DNA of 64,000 nt. It comes from CATQHQ01 sp965243805. GTDB lineage: Bacteria > Gemmatimonadota > Gemmatimonadetes > Longimicrobiales > Gaopeijiaceae. Shown piece by piece: positions 41,819 through 52,529 of the stretch. The translations under genes were made by a program, and so were the position numbers. Under the pieces are notes generated by a model, which saw only the letters and a list, made by a program, of their open reading frames with translations, was not told the origin of the DNA and made no database searches. How positions within the stretch are numbered: position 1 is the first letter of the stretch; each line of letters opens with the position of its first letter. Location of the stretch: contig OZ251577.1 in NCBI GenBank assembly GCA_965243805.1, positions 1,054,001 to 1,118,000 of the forward strand. Direction: 5' to 3'.

Positions 41819-42969
41819 CTCGCCCCGAGCCGTATCGTCGCGACGAACTGGTTGCCGTCGATGTCGTTGTCGAAGTCGATCGCTGGGTGCTCCGCCAGCG
41901 CTCGCCGGACCCCGCTGCCGATGCCGCGGTAGGGGAGAACCTTGGTGGCGTAGGAAGTCAGGATCGAGTTGCGAACCACGGAGAGGCCCATCTTCATTCG
42001 CTCGATGGTAAGGTTGTTGGGCAGGTGCCCTGGGCTCTTGATCTCGATGCGGTCCGCGAAGACGAAGATGACGATCGGCGCCGACACGAAGTAGTCCCGA
42101 TGAACGAGCGCATTGGACACCAGCTCCTCTATCACGACCCTGGGAACCTCGGGATCGCCGAGCGAATTGACGTGCTTGTCTCCTTGCACGTGCCGAAGGT
42201 TCCTCATTACGAACGCCACGGACTGCCGGAACACGTCCTCAATCTTGCCCCAGGTGTCCTCGCTGTCGTCGTAGTTGTCGACGTCCACGGCTCGGCCGCG
42301 AAAAGCCATGCCCTTCACCATGAAGTTCGGCAACTTGAACTCCACGTTTCGGCAAAACAAAAGGCCGCCGCCGACCGTGAACACGCCGTCGGTCATCAGC
42401 CCCATGTTCTCCAGCAGGCTCGCCAGCGACACGCTGCCGGCCTCGACGCGCTCGCCGTAGTGTCGGTTGAAGAACCTCTCGAAGTAGTCGCGGTCGAGGT
42501 CCTCCAGCGTCAGTCCGCGCACCGGCACTTCGTCGCCGTGAATCAGGCCCGCGCGCTGAAACATCCGCTGCACTTCCTCTCGCGCAGTAGCCTTCCGTTT
42601 GTCGGCGCCGCTTTTGACCCAGATGACGCCGTTCTTGTCCATGTACGGCTTGCCGATGCCGTCGGGCACGCGAACCAGCAGGACCAATCCCTCTGGAGTG
42701 GAAACCACCTCGGTAGAGGGATTGACGGGCGGCCTTACAAGCTGCGACGCGGCGTTCGACACCGACTGGTTGAGCCGGCCTATGTCCGCACGGGTCAGCC
42801 CCGCTATCGTGCCGTCGTCGTTGACGCCGATCAGAAGAAGGCCGCCTCCCGAGTTGCTGAACGCAACGATCTCCTGACCAAGGGAGACTTGGTTGGTGAA
42901 GTTGCTCTTGAACTGGTGCCCGCTGTCCTCTCCCCGCCGGACGATGGCGAAGAGCTCGTCAAGCTTCAT
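41815..42969 (-). CDS. AlbA_2 / HATPase_c_4 protein coupled to the helicase, 384 aa
   Basis: The N-terminal AlbA_2 domain (RRGEDSGHQFKSNF, IVAFSNSGGGLLLIGVNDDG) is followed by the ATPase half: IEELVSNALVHRDYFVSAP, DRIEIKSPGHLP, and RGIGSGVRRAL. GGAGGAG precedes the ATG. The stop codon overlaps the helicase start, so the two are made together and probably work together, for example as a DNA/RNA-sensing regulator of the helicase. Related proteins are encoded at 8262-9446 and, with a different N-terminus, at 36200-37876. It marks the right edge of the island; the next gene is a metabolic-type secreted protein. Confidence 0.87.
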   Translation of the reverse strand: MKLDELFAIVRRGEDSGHQFKSNFTNQVSLGQEIVAFSNSGGGLLLIGVNDDGTIAGLTRADIGRLNQSVSNAASQLVRPPVNPSTEVVSTPEGLVLLVRVPDGIGKPYMDKNGVIWVKSGADKRKATAREEVQRMFQRAGLIHGDEVPVRGLTLEDLDRDYFERFFNRHYGERVEAGSVSLASLLENMGLMTDGVFTVGGGLLFCRNVEFKLPNFMVKGMAFRGRAVDVDNYDDSEDTWGKIEDVFRQSVAFVMRNLRHVQGDKHVNSLGDPEVPRVVIEELVSNALVHRDYFVSAPIVIFVFADRIEIKSPGHLPNNLTIERMKMGLSVVRNSILTSYATKVLPYRGIGSGVRRALAEHPAIDFDNDIDGNQFVATIRLGAR

Positions 42970-42998
42970 TGCGAGAGACTCCTCCGTGTTCGGGTCCC

Positions 42999-44663
42999 CT
43001 ACCGCCCTCCTTCCTCAGTTTCCGCGAACCCCCGGGCCTCGTCCAGCCCCGGCAGTCCTTCCCGGTCCTTCCACATCTCGGCGACCTGACGGTACGCTAC
43101 GACCGATTCGGCCTGCTCGCCGGTGGCCGCCAGCGCCCGCGCCAAGCCTAGCAGCGAGCGGGGACGGTTGGGCATCCGTTGCAGAGATGTCTCGAACATC
43201 GCTACGGCGTCGTCGGGGCGGTCGATCTCCAGCAGCAGCTCGCCGTAGAGTTCGTGAACGGGCTTGACCGGGTTGGCAGCGCCCCTGGGCGGCGCCATAG
43301 CCTCGACGGCCGCCACGGCCTTGTCCATGGCGGAAATGGCCATGTCGGGGTGACCCAAGGCGGCGTGGTAGAGCGCGTAGACCTGCAAGTGCATCACGTG
43401 GTCGTAGCCGTCGTCGCCGTCAGCCTTCTCGGCCAGCGCCTCGTCGGCGGCCCGGAGGGCCTTCATGTCGCCCGTGCGCGCGGCACTGAGCCCCGTCGCC
43501 AGCAGCTCGTGGGTGGAGGACTCGTCGGTGATCGGCATCACGTCCCACTCCTCCGTCTCCACTATGTAGCGCGCCTTAAGCAGCGGCACCGCGCCCTTCG
43601 CCCGGGCCGTGCCCGCCGAGCCCCGGGCGCCGCCCGCCTCGAAGCCGTCGTGCTCCACCATCTCGGCCAGGCGCTCTATCCACAACCGCGCCTTGGCGTA
43701 GTCGCCCCGCTGCAGGTCGCCGTACTGGCCCCAGTCCAGGGAGTGCACCGCGTCGCCGAGCGGGTCGCCGGGCGTCCACAGCTCCACCGCCACGTTGTAG
43801 GCCGACTGGTTGTGGCCAGCGACCAGGTCCCACATCCCATGCTGGATGAAGATGTGCGTGGGCATGTGGCGGGCGTGGGAGACCACGGGCGCAATGTCCG
43901 CGAAGGCGTAGGCCGCGTCGAGGGCCAGCGGCGCCATGAGCGGGTTGTCAAAGGAGTGGATGGTGTAGTGCGCAGCGCCGGGGTGGTTCGGGTTCTGGTT
44001 GAAGAGCTTAAGCGCGATCGTGCCGGCGCGGACGTTCCATCGCTCGCTCAGGTCGCCGGTGGCGCGCGTTGCTCCCAAGAGGGCGAGGGAATAGAAGGCT
44101 GCGACCTCCGAGTCGTCGGGGTAGGCTTCGTGCAGATCCGCCATCGCCTCCATGTACTCGACGCGCCGCGCCTTGTGGTCGCCCTCTCCCCAGAGGATTT
44201 CGACCGCCCGCATGAAGCCCTTTTCCCGCTTCGTCGGCGCCTTCGCCATGCGCTCCTCGGTCGTGGGGGCCAGTCGTTCCAGCGCCTTGCGGGGTTCGGT
44301 CGGGTCCATCTCGGTGACCAAGGGGTGGTTGTAGGCCAGCGACTCGGCCCAGTACGCCATTGCGAAGTCCGGGTCGATCTCCTGGGCTGCGTGGAACTGC
44401 TCCCGGGCCTGCTTCCAGCCGAAGCTGTGCAGGATCGCAACGCCGCGGAGGAAGTGGTCCTGCGCCTTGCCTGTGGCCGACGTGGGGAAGTCGATGGAGC
44501 CGACGGCGTCGAACTGGGCTCGGGCTTCGGGGGTGCCGGCCAGCCCGGTCAGGACAAGGAGGCCGACCGCTACGACGGCGGTTCGGAGGCCGCCGGCGAC
44601 AGTGGTGCGGAAGTTGCCGGCAACGCCAGCGAGGAGGCTGCTTCGGGTCTTGCTCTTGGTCAT
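42999..44663 (-). CDS. Secreted TPR-like protein, 554 aa
   Basis: A signal peptide (TAVVAVGLLVLTGLAGTPEARAQ) precedes helical repeats of the TPR type: HFLRGVAILHSFGWKQAREQ, AAQEIDPDFAMAYWAESLAY at the start, and DEALAEKAD, ALGHPDMAISAMDKAVAAV, DRPDDAVAMFETSLQRMPNR at the end. A central HPGAAHYTIHSFDNP and ARHMPTHIFIQHGMW segment with several His is characteristic of this family of about 550 residues, which is found in Gemmatimonadota and related phyla; metal binding is possible. Function unknown. It is 29 bp upstream of the AlbA_2 gene but belongs in style to the chromosome flank. Confidence 0.82.
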   Translation of the reverse strand: MTKSKTRSSLLAGVAGNFRTTVAGGLRTAVVAVGLLVLTGLAGTPEARAQFDAVGSIDFPTSATGKAQDHFLRGVAILHSFGWKQAREQFHAAQEIDPDFAMAYWAESLAYNHPLVTEMDPTEPRKALERLAPTTEERMAKAPTKREKGFMRAVEILWGEGDHKARRVEYMEAMADLHEAYPDDSEVAAFYSLALLGATRATGDLSERWNVRAGTIALKLFNQNPNHPGAAHYTIHSFDNPLMAPLALDAAYAFADIAPVVSHARHMPTHIFIQHGMWDLVAGHNQSAYNVAVELWTPGDPLGDAVHSLDWGQYGDLQRGDYAKARLWIERLAEMVEHDGFEAGGARGSAGTARAKGAVPLLKARYIVETEEWDVMPITDESSTHELLATGLSAARTGDMKALRAADEALAEKADGDDGYDHVMHLQVYALYHAALGHPDMAISAMDKAVAAVEAMAPPRGAANPVKPVHELYGELLLEIDRPDDAVAMFETSLQRMPNRPRSLLGLARALAATGEQAESVVAYRQVAEMWKDREGLPGLDEARGFAETEEGGR

Positions 44664-44682
44664 GCTTGCGTCCCTTCGGGTA

Positions 44683-44773
44683 TGCGGGTTGATGCTGTTG
44701 TGCGGGTTGATGCTCTTGATTGAGTGAGTTCTGCTTCCGTCATGCGTGGGCCACTTCCGTCATGCGTGGGCCA
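44683..44773. repeat. Two short tandem duplications at a gene junction
   Basis: TGCGGGTTGATGCT occurs at 44683-44696 and 44701-44714, and CTTCCGTCATGCGTGGGCCA occurs exactly at 44734-44753 and 44754-44773. The second pair duplicates the last codons and stop of the C-S lyase gene. Confidence 0.85.
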
Positions 44774-46208
44774 CGGCTTGCGCCATTCTCTCCAGCGCCG
44801 TCTCGACCACCTGCCGGGGCGACGCCAAGTTCATGCGCATGTACCCGCCGCCGCCGGTTCCGTAGCTGGAGCCGGGGTTCAGGAACACGCCGGCGTTCTC
44901 GGCGAACCACCGCTGCACCACCTTTTCCGGCGTCACGCGGGTGGGGTTGCGGGCGCTTTCGCGGGCCGCCGTCTCCTCGGCGCCGATCCGGGCCGCCAGC
45001 GCCGAAGTGTCCAGCCACGCCAAGTAGGTGCCTTCGGCCTTGACGTGGCCGATCAGCGGCATCTCGGCGTCGATGTACGACTCCACGAAGTCGTGGTTGG
45101 CGTCCAGGTACACGAGGAGGTCGTCCAGCCAGGGCTCGCCTGCGTTCAGCGCGGCCTGGGTGGCCACCATCCCCAGCGTGCTCAGGTCGGCGCGCGTGTT
45201 GGCCTTCACCCGCTCGAGGAAATCGGGGTTGGTGGTGTGGTACCAGGCCACCTTCATCGCTGCCAGGCTGAACGACTTGCTCGCCGACTTGAAGGTCAGG
45301 CTGTTGTCCACCACCTCCGGGTCCGGCAGGCTGGCGAAGGGCGTGTAGCGGTTGCCGCGAGTCACGAAGTCGCAGTGAATCTCGTCGGCCAGCACCACGA
45401 CCCGGTGCTTGAGGCAGATCTCGCCCATCCGCGCCAAGTCCTCGGCGGACCAGCAGTTGCCCGTCGGGTTCTGCGGGTTGCACAGAATGAAGGTGCCGCA
45501 CCGCTGGGCTCGTCGCTCGAAGTCGTCGAAGTCGATCGACCAGCGGCCGTCCTCCTCGACCATGGGGCAGTCCTCCGCCACCGTGCGGGTGAAGCGGAGG
45601 TCGGTGTAGAAGCCGGCGTAGGTGGGCGTCGTCATGAGGACGCGGCCGCCGGGCGGCGAGAAGGTGTGGAGCGCCGCGATGATCCCCGGGTGCACGCCGG
45701 TGGTGAAGACGATCGTGTCCGGGTCGATCTCCAGCCCGTAGCGACGCCGGTTCCACTCGGCCACATCCCGGGCGTACGACGCCGGGCGGTGCAGGTAGCC
45801 CCAGTTCTCGTGGCCGCACCGTTCGGCCAGCGCCTGAGCCACGCACGGGGCTGCCCGGAAGTCCATGTCGGCCACGCCCATGCCGGCCACGATCCCCGGG
45901 CCGTACTCCTCCATGGCCTTGTCCCAGCGCACGCTGTCGGTGCCGGTCCGGTCGTAGACCTGGTCGAAGTCGTACTCCGACGGGCCGCGCAATGGCTGGA
46001 TCGGCGGCCCTGCCGAGGCGTCGGCCGCTCCCTCGCCGCCGACCACCTCGCCGCTGGCCACCTCGCCGCTGGCCAGCCCCCGAGCCGCGGTCGCGCTGCC
46101 CGCCGCGCCCAGGAGCGTCGCCGACCCCGCCCTGCGCAGGAACCGACGCCGGTCGAGTCCGCGCTCCGCCTTCGCCGGCTTCGAGTCCACTCCGTTCGAA
46201 CGCCACAT
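44760..46208 (-). CDS. PatB-type C-S lyase / aminotransferase with Tat signal, 482 aa
   Basis: PLP-dependent fold type I enzyme of the PatB/MalY group (cystathionine beta-lyase-like): GVADMDFRAAPCV, TTGVHPGI, LCNPQNPTGNCWS, VVLADEIHCDF, and the PLP lysine region FKSASKSFSLAAMK. The start at 46208 has AAGGAGG nine bases upstream and yields a twin-arginine motif DRRRFLRRAG with a hydrophobic segment, so export through Tat is predicted; most PatB enzymes are cytoplasmic. Between signal and enzyme lies a Gly/Glu/Val linker made by a 15-bp tandem repeat. It probably cleaves C-S bonds of cystathionine-like substrates, or acts as an aminotransferase, outside the cytoplasm. Confidence 0.87.
   Translation of the reverse strand: MWRSNGVDSKPAKAERGLDRRRFLRRAGSATLLGAAGSATAARGLASGEVASGEVVGGEGAADASAGPPIQPLRGPSEYDFDQVYDRTGTDSVRWDKAMEEYGPGIVAGMGVADMDFRAAPCVAQALAERCGHENWGYLHRPASYARDVAEWNRRRYGLEIDPDTIVFTTGVHPGIIAALHTFSPPGGRVLMTTPTYAGFYTDLRFTRTVAEDCPMVEEDGRWSIDFDDFERRAQRCGTFILCNPQNPTGNCWSAEDLARMGEICLKHRVVVLADEIHCDFVTRGNRYTPFASLPDPEVVDNSLTFKSASKSFSLAAMKVAWYHTTNPDFLERVKANTRADLSTLGMVATQAALNAGEPWLDDLLVYLDANHDFVESYIDAEMPLIGHVKAEGTYLAWLDTSALAARIGAEETAARESARNPTRVTPEKVVQRWFAENAGVFLNPGSSYGTGGGGYMRMNLASPRQVVETALERMAQAVAHA
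46044..46073 (-). repeat. 15-bp tandem repeat in the linker of the C-S lyase
   Basis: CACCTCGCCGCTGGC occurs exactly at 46044-46058 and 46059-46073 (minus strand codes ASGEV twice), with a third, decayed unit beside it. Lies between the Tat signal and the enzyme domain. Confidence 0.85.
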
Positions 46209-46273
46209 CGCTAAGCGCCTCCTTCCGTCGGGCCGTCCGGGGCTCGCGCAACCCCGCTTCCCCAACAGAATGG

Positions 46274-46343
46274 AGTCCGCGTCCAGCGTGCGCAAGAACT
46301 CCGCGTCCAGCGTGGCAAGAAGTCCGCATCCATACGTGCAAGA
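46274..46343. promoter_or_regulatory. Three imperfect 23-24-bp repeats upstream of the (p)ppGpp synthetase gene
   Basis: Units at 46274-46297, 46298-46320 and 46321-46343 share A(G/C)TCCGC(G/A)TCCA and a GCAAGA end. They lie in the 194-bp gap between the divergent C-S lyase and relA/spoT genes. They could be binding sites for a regulator, or simply another slippage product; the spacing of about two helical turns fits the first idea. Confidence 0.4.
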
Positions 46344-46402
46344 ACTGGGCCGCCGATGTAGTCCAAGCCCCAGTGTTGCACCGTTCCGTAGATTGAACCC
46401 CT

Positions 46403-48607
46403 ATGGCAACCACAACGACGAATGGACGCCCGGCGGCGATCCACGGTCTGCCCCGGCCGCTGGCCAAGGCAATGGAGGGGTACGCGGAGCGCCTGGACGT
46501 AGATGCGGTCCGCTCCGCCTACGAGCTGGCGGCGGAGGCCCACTCGGGCCAGAAGCGCGCGTCCGGCGAGCCCTTCATCAACCACGCGGTGGAGGTGGCC
46601 ACGATCGTGGCGGAGCTGCGGCTGGACACGGGCTCCCTGGCGTCGGCGCTCGTTCACGACGTGGTGGAGGACACCGCCGTCTCGCTGCAAGCGGTCCGGG
46701 AGGTGCTGGGGGACGAGGTGGGCGCGATCGTGGACGGCGTCACCAAGATCGGCCAAGTCCGCTTCAGGTCCCACACCGAGGCGCAGGTCGAGAACTACCG
46801 GAAGCTGCTGCTCTCCATGGCCAAGGACGTGCGGGTCATCCTGGTCAAGCTGGCGGACCGCCTTCACAACATGCGCACGCTGGAGTACCTGCGCCCGGGG
46901 AAGCAGGAGCCGATCGCCCGGGAGACGCTGGAGATCTACGCGCCCCTGGCCCACCGGCTGGGGATGGCGGCGGTCAAGTGGGAGCTGGAGGACTTGGCGT
47001 TCAAGTACCTGGACCCGGAGTCCTACGACGCCTTGCGCAAGCTGGTCCGGCAGCGTCGGCGCGCTCGGGAGCGGCACGTCTTGGAGATGCAGCGTCCCCT
47101 GGCGGAGATGCTGGAGAACGCCGGCATCCAGGCGGAGGTCACGGGGCGGCCCAAGCATCTATGGTCAATTCACCGGAAGATGGTCACCCAGAACCGGGAG
47201 TACGACGACATCTACGATCTGATGGCGTTGCGGGTGATCACCGAGACGATCCAGCACTGCTACGCCGCGCTGGGGATCATCCACAGCAGGTGGACGCCGG
47301 TGCAGGACCGCTTCCACGACTACGTGGCCACGCCCAAGTCCAACATGTACCAGTCGATTCACACGACGGTGTTCGGGCCCGGCGGGCGGCGCTACGAAGT
47401 GCAGATCCGCACCGAGGGGATGCACCGGACCGCCGAGTACGGGATCGCCGCCCACTGGCGCTACAAGGAGGACGCCCAGGAGACGGGGGTGGACCGGGCG
47501 CTGACTTGGTTCCGGCAGGTGCTGGAGTGGCAACAGGAGGCGGGAGAGCCGGAAGATTTCATGGAGTTCCTCCGGATGGACTTGTTCCAGGGAGAGATCT
47601 TCGTCTTCACGCCCAAGGGCGAGGTCAAGCGGCTGCCGGAGGGTGCGTCGCCGATCGACTTTGCGTTCTCGGTGCACACGGAGGTGGGGCTGCGCTGCGC
47701 CGGCGCCAAGGTGAACGGTCGGATCGCGCCGCTGTCCAGGGAGCTGCGCAACGGCGACTCGGTGGAGATCGTCACCAACCCGCGTCAGCGGCCGAACCGG
47801 GACTGGCTGGGCTTCGTGAAGACCTCCCGGGCGCGCCAAAACATCCGCCAGTGGGTCCGCAGGGAGGAGTACGACCAAGCCTTGCGGCTGGGGAACGAGC
47901 TCTTCATGCGGGAGCTGCGCAAGGCCAGGCTGCCCAGGCCCGGCAACGAGGAGACGCGCAAGGCGGCCCGTGCGCTGGGGTTCGCCAGCTTCGACAAGGC
48001 GCTGGCGGCGCTGGCGCGAGGGGAGATCGGCCCGGCAGCGGTAATCAAGGCGTTCTACCCGGACCAGGACCCGGCGAAGGTGGTGCGGCGCACGCCCTCG
48101 GCGCTGGAGCGGATCGCCGACAAGATCCGCAAGTCGCAGCGGAGCGTCACGATCCAGGGCATGGACGACCTGATGGTCCGCTACTCCCGTTGCTGCCAGC
48201 CCGTGCCCGGCGACGACGTGATCGGCTACACGACCCGAGGGCGCGGCATCTCGATCCACCGCAAGGACTGCCCCAACCTTCTGAACTTGCAGCAGGACCC
48301 GGAGCGGCGCGTGGAGATCGAGTGGAAGGCGGAGCGGGAGGACCGCTTCTTCGTCCACCTGGCGATGGAGGGCACCGACCGGCGCGGGCTCCTCAGCGAC
48401 GTGGCCAAGACGATCACCGAGACCGCCACCGACATCCAGCACGCCGACATGCGGGCCACCGACGGCGGGATGACGGCAGCGTTCGTGGTGGAGGTGCAGA
48501 ACCTGAACCACCTGAAACGGATCATGGACGCGGTGCGGCGGGTGCGGGGGGTCGTCTCGGTGGTGCGCCGAGAGAGCTTCCGCGAGAGCGAGCTGCGGGA
48601 GGGCTGA
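46403..48607 (+). CDS. rsh: Bifunctional (p)ppGpp synthetase/hydrolase (RelA/SpoT homologue), 734 aa
   Basis: Makes and degrades the alarmone (p)ppGpp in the cytoplasm. Domain order: HD hydrolase with H61 and the intact HDVVEDT (85-91), synthetase domain with YDIYDLMALRVI, YVATPKSNMYQSIHT and EVQIRTEGMHRTAEYG, TGS domain (EIFVFTPKGEVKRLPEGASP), and a C-terminal ACT domain (FFVHLAMEGTDRRGLLSDVA). Both active sites look complete, so it should be bifunctional. Length is normal for the family. It heads a plus-strand run: uvrB begins three bases after its stop. Confidence 0.96.
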   Translation: MATTTTNGRPAAIHGLPRPLAKAMEGYAERLDVDAVRSAYELAAEAHSGQKRASGEPFINHAVEVATIVAELRLDTGSLASALVHDVVEDTAVSLQAVREVLGDEVGAIVDGVTKIGQVRFRSHTEAQVENYRKLLLSMAKDVRVILVKLADRLHNMRTLEYLRPGKQEPIARETLEIYAPLAHRLGMAAVKWELEDLAFKYLDPESYDALRKLVRQRRRARERHVLEMQRPLAEMLENAGIQAEVTGRPKHLWSIHRKMVTQNREYDDIYDLMALRVITETIQHCYAALGIIHSRWTPVQDRFHDYVATPKSNMYQSIHTTVFGPGGRRYEVQIRTEGMHRTAEYGIAAHWRYKEDAQETGVDRALTWFRQVLEWQQEAGEPEDFMEFLRMDLFQGEIFVFTPKGEVKRLPEGASPIDFAFSVHTEVGLRCAGAKVNGRIAPLSRELRNGDSVEIVTNPRQRPNRDWLGFVKTSRARQNIRQWVRREEYDQALRLGNELFMRELRKARLPRPGNEETRKAARALGFASFDKALAALARGEIGPAAVIKAFYPDQDPAKVVRRTPSALERIADKIRKSQRSVTIQGMDDLMVRYSRCCQPVPGDDVIGYTTRGRGISIHRKDCPNLLNLQQDPERRVEIEWKAEREDRFFVHLAMEGTDRRGLLSDVAKTITETATDIQHADMRATDGGMTAAFVVEVQNLNHLKRIMDAVRRVRGVVSVVRRESFRESELREG

Positions 48608-48610
48608 CCC

Positions 48611-50598
<1,988 letters not shown>

Positions 50599-50602
<4 letters not shown>

Positions 50603-51210
50603 GGACGACGGAGGGCGAGCCGCGACGGCGGCTGGTGGGTCTGCGGCGGGTCGGGGTCGAGGACGGGGCGCGGGCGAGGCTGGGGGAGGGGCAGCTGGCG
50701 GAGTGGGGGCGACGGATCGGGGAGCGGGTTGGCGGGGAGGGCGACGGCGCGGCCGTGGTGGTGGGCGGCGGCGCGGCCGTGGCGTGGGGCGATGGCGCGG
50801 CCGTGTTCATCGGGTTGCGGGGGCCGCTGGGGGCGGGGAAGTCGGTGCTGGCCCGGGCGGTGGCGCGAGGGGCGGGGGTGGAGGGGGCGATGCCGTCGCC
50901 GACGTTCAACTTGGTCTTTCGGTACGCTCTGCCGGGCGGGGGGACGCTGGTCCACGCGGACCTCTATCGGATCGCTTCGGTGGAGGAGCTGGCCGGGCTG
51001 GGCTGGGACTCGATGCTGGGCGACGGGGTGGTGGCGCTGGTGGAGTGGCCGGAGCGCGCCGGGCGCGAGCTTCCGGAGGACCGTTGGGAGATCGAGCTGG
51101 AGATCGCCGACGAACCGGGGGTGCGGGTGGCCAGCGCTCGGCGCTTCGGGGAGCCGGCGCCAGCGGAGCTGCCGTGCTTTCCGACGGGGCAGGGGCGAAC
51201 GGCGGAATGA
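50599..51210 (+). CDS. tsaE: tRNA threonylcarbamoyladenosine synthesis ATPase TsaE, 203 aa
   Basis: ATPase needed with TsaB and TsaD to make t6A37 in tRNAs. Motifs: FIGLRGPLGAGKSVLARA (P-loop), SPTFNLVF, LVHADLYRI and LVEWPER. The family is usually about 150 residues; this protein has roughly 45 extra residues at the N-terminus, arising from a 24-bp repeat that copies the first beta strand (GAAVVVGG, GAAVAWGD, GAAVFIGL). The GTG start overlaps the uvrB stop. The stop overlaps tsaB (ATGA), a pairing typical of t6A genes. Confidence 0.92.
50746..50805 (+). repeat. 24-bp tandem repeat inside tsaE
   Basis: GGCGCGGCCGTG occurs exactly at 50746-50757, 50770-50781 and 50794-50805. Each unit encodes GAAV plus four variable residues, so the first beta strand of the ATPase appears three times. 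Confidence 0.88.
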
Positions 51211-52052
51211 CGAGCGGCGGCGGCGCGGGAGCAGACGGCGGAACCACAAGTGGCGGCGGCGGCGAAGCGGCGGCGGACCACCAGGGGAGTGGGCCGCCTT
51301 CCGGTCCGGCGATGCCCCCCGGGTGCTTGCTGGGGATCGAGACCTCGGGGCGGGTCGGCTCGGTCGCGCTGGCCGTGGACGGCGCCGTGCAAGCGCGACG
51401 CTTCCTCACGACGCCTTCCCGCCACGCCTCTGGGCTGATCCCGGCGGTGCGGTCGGCACTGGCCCAAGCCGGCGTGGAGCGCGAGGACCTGGAGGGCGTG
51501 GCGGTCGGCGCGGGGCCCGGCTCGTTCACCGGCGCGCGGATCGGGGCCGCTGCGGCCAAGGGGCTGGCGCGCGGCCTTCGAGTCCCCCTCTACGCTACTT
51601 CGAGCCTTCGGGCGGCGGCCTTTGGCGTGGAGGCGCTGGCTCGCGAGCCGGACCGGGAGGAGTTGCCCCGGGAGGTGGGGTCCCTCTCTGGGCCGTCGCC
51701 CCCGCCCTTGCAGGGGGACGAGCGGGAGACTCGGTACGTGCTCTTCGACGCTCGGGGCGGACGGGTCTACGGTGCGGCGTACGACGTCGGAGCCGACGGG
51801 CCATTCGAGGCGGTGGCACCCCACGGAGGCACGATCGTCGACGTCGTGAACCGCCGCCCGCCGGTGGGGACCGTCTTCATGGGGGACGGGGCCGCGGCCC
51901 ACTCCCGTCTCTTGGAGGCCGCGGGCTACACGGTCGCACCGCCGCCCGCCGGGGTTGCGCTGGCCAGCGCCGTGCTCCTCTGCTGTTCGTGGGAGCCGGT
52001 GGATCCGTCTTCGTGGGAGCCCGACTACCTGCGGGAGTGGCGGCCAGGGTGA
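51207..52052 (+). CDS. tsaB: t6A biosynthesis protein TsaB, 281 aa
   Basis: Inactive ASKHA-fold partner of TsaD in tRNA t6A modification. The core starts LLGIETSGRVGSVALAVDG; GVAVGAGPGSFTGARIGAAAAKGLA is the family signature. Before it come about 36 Gly/Ser/Ala-rich residues (TSGGGAGADGGTTSGGGG) that normal TsaB lacks; they come from a duplicated GGCGG-rich stretch. The ATG at 51207 overlaps the tsaE stop; a later ATG at 51312 would remove the extension. The stop overlaps rimI. Confidence 0.9.
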   Translation: MTSGGGAGADGGTTSGGGGEAAADHQGSGPPSGPAMPPGCLLGIETSGRVGSVALAVDGAVQARRFLTTPSRHASGLIPAVRSALAQAGVEREDLEGVAVGAGPGSFTGARIGAAAAKGLARGLRVPLYATSSLRAAAFGVEALAREPDREELPREVGSLSGPSPPPLQGDERETRYVLFDARGGRVYGAAYDVGADGPFEAVAPHGGTIVDVVNRRPPVGTVFMGDGAAAHSRLLEAAGYTVAPPPAGVALASAVLLCCSWEPVDPSSWEPDYLREWRPG

Positions 52053-52513
52053 GCTCCGAGTGTCGAGTGCGCCCGGCGGACGAAGGGGACTTGGGCGCGG
52101 TGCTGGCGATCGAGAACGAGTCCTTCGGTCAGCCCTGGCGGCGAGAGACCTTCGTGGCCCTGATGGGCCGGCCCAGCGTGGACGTCCTTGTGGCGGAGGC
52201 GGGCGACGACGTGGCGGGCTACGTGGTGCTTCGGTCCACCGGGGGCGAATCGGAGCTGGCCAACTTGGCCGTGGGGCGGGCGCACCGTGGGAAGGGCGTG
52301 GGGCGGGCGCTGCTGGCCCAGTCGGTGGAGACGGCTCGGGAACGGGGCGCTGGCTGGGTCTTCCTGGCCGTCCGCGCCTCCAACCACCAGGCGGCTAGAT
52401 TGTACGAACGGTTCGGCTTTCAGGAGATCGGGGTCCACGGCGCTTACTATCAGGAGCCGCCGGAGGACGCCCGCGTGTTCGCCATGGAGTTCGACGGCGA
52501 GTCGGGTCGCTAA
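52049..52513 (+). CDS. rimI: Ribosomal-protein-alanine N-acetyltransferase RimI, 154 aa
   Basis: GNAT acetyltransferase that modifies the N-terminal alanine of ribosomal protein S18. Family features: IENESFGQPWRRETF, ELANLAVGRAHRGKGVGRALL (acetyl-CoA site), FLAVRASNHQAARLYERFGF, and GVHGAYYQEPPEDARVF. The GTG start overlaps the tsaB stop (GTGA). The tsaE-tsaB-rimI order is widespread in bacteria. Confidence 0.93.
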   Translation: MSSECRVRPADEGDLGAVLAIENESFGQPWRRETFVALMGRPSVDVLVAEAGDDVAGYVVLRSTGGESELANLAVGRAHRGKGVGRALLAQSVETARERGAGWVFLAVRASNHQAARLYERFGFQEIGVHGAYYQEPPEDARVFAMEFDGESGR

Positions 52514-52529
52514 GGGAGGAGCATAAGCC

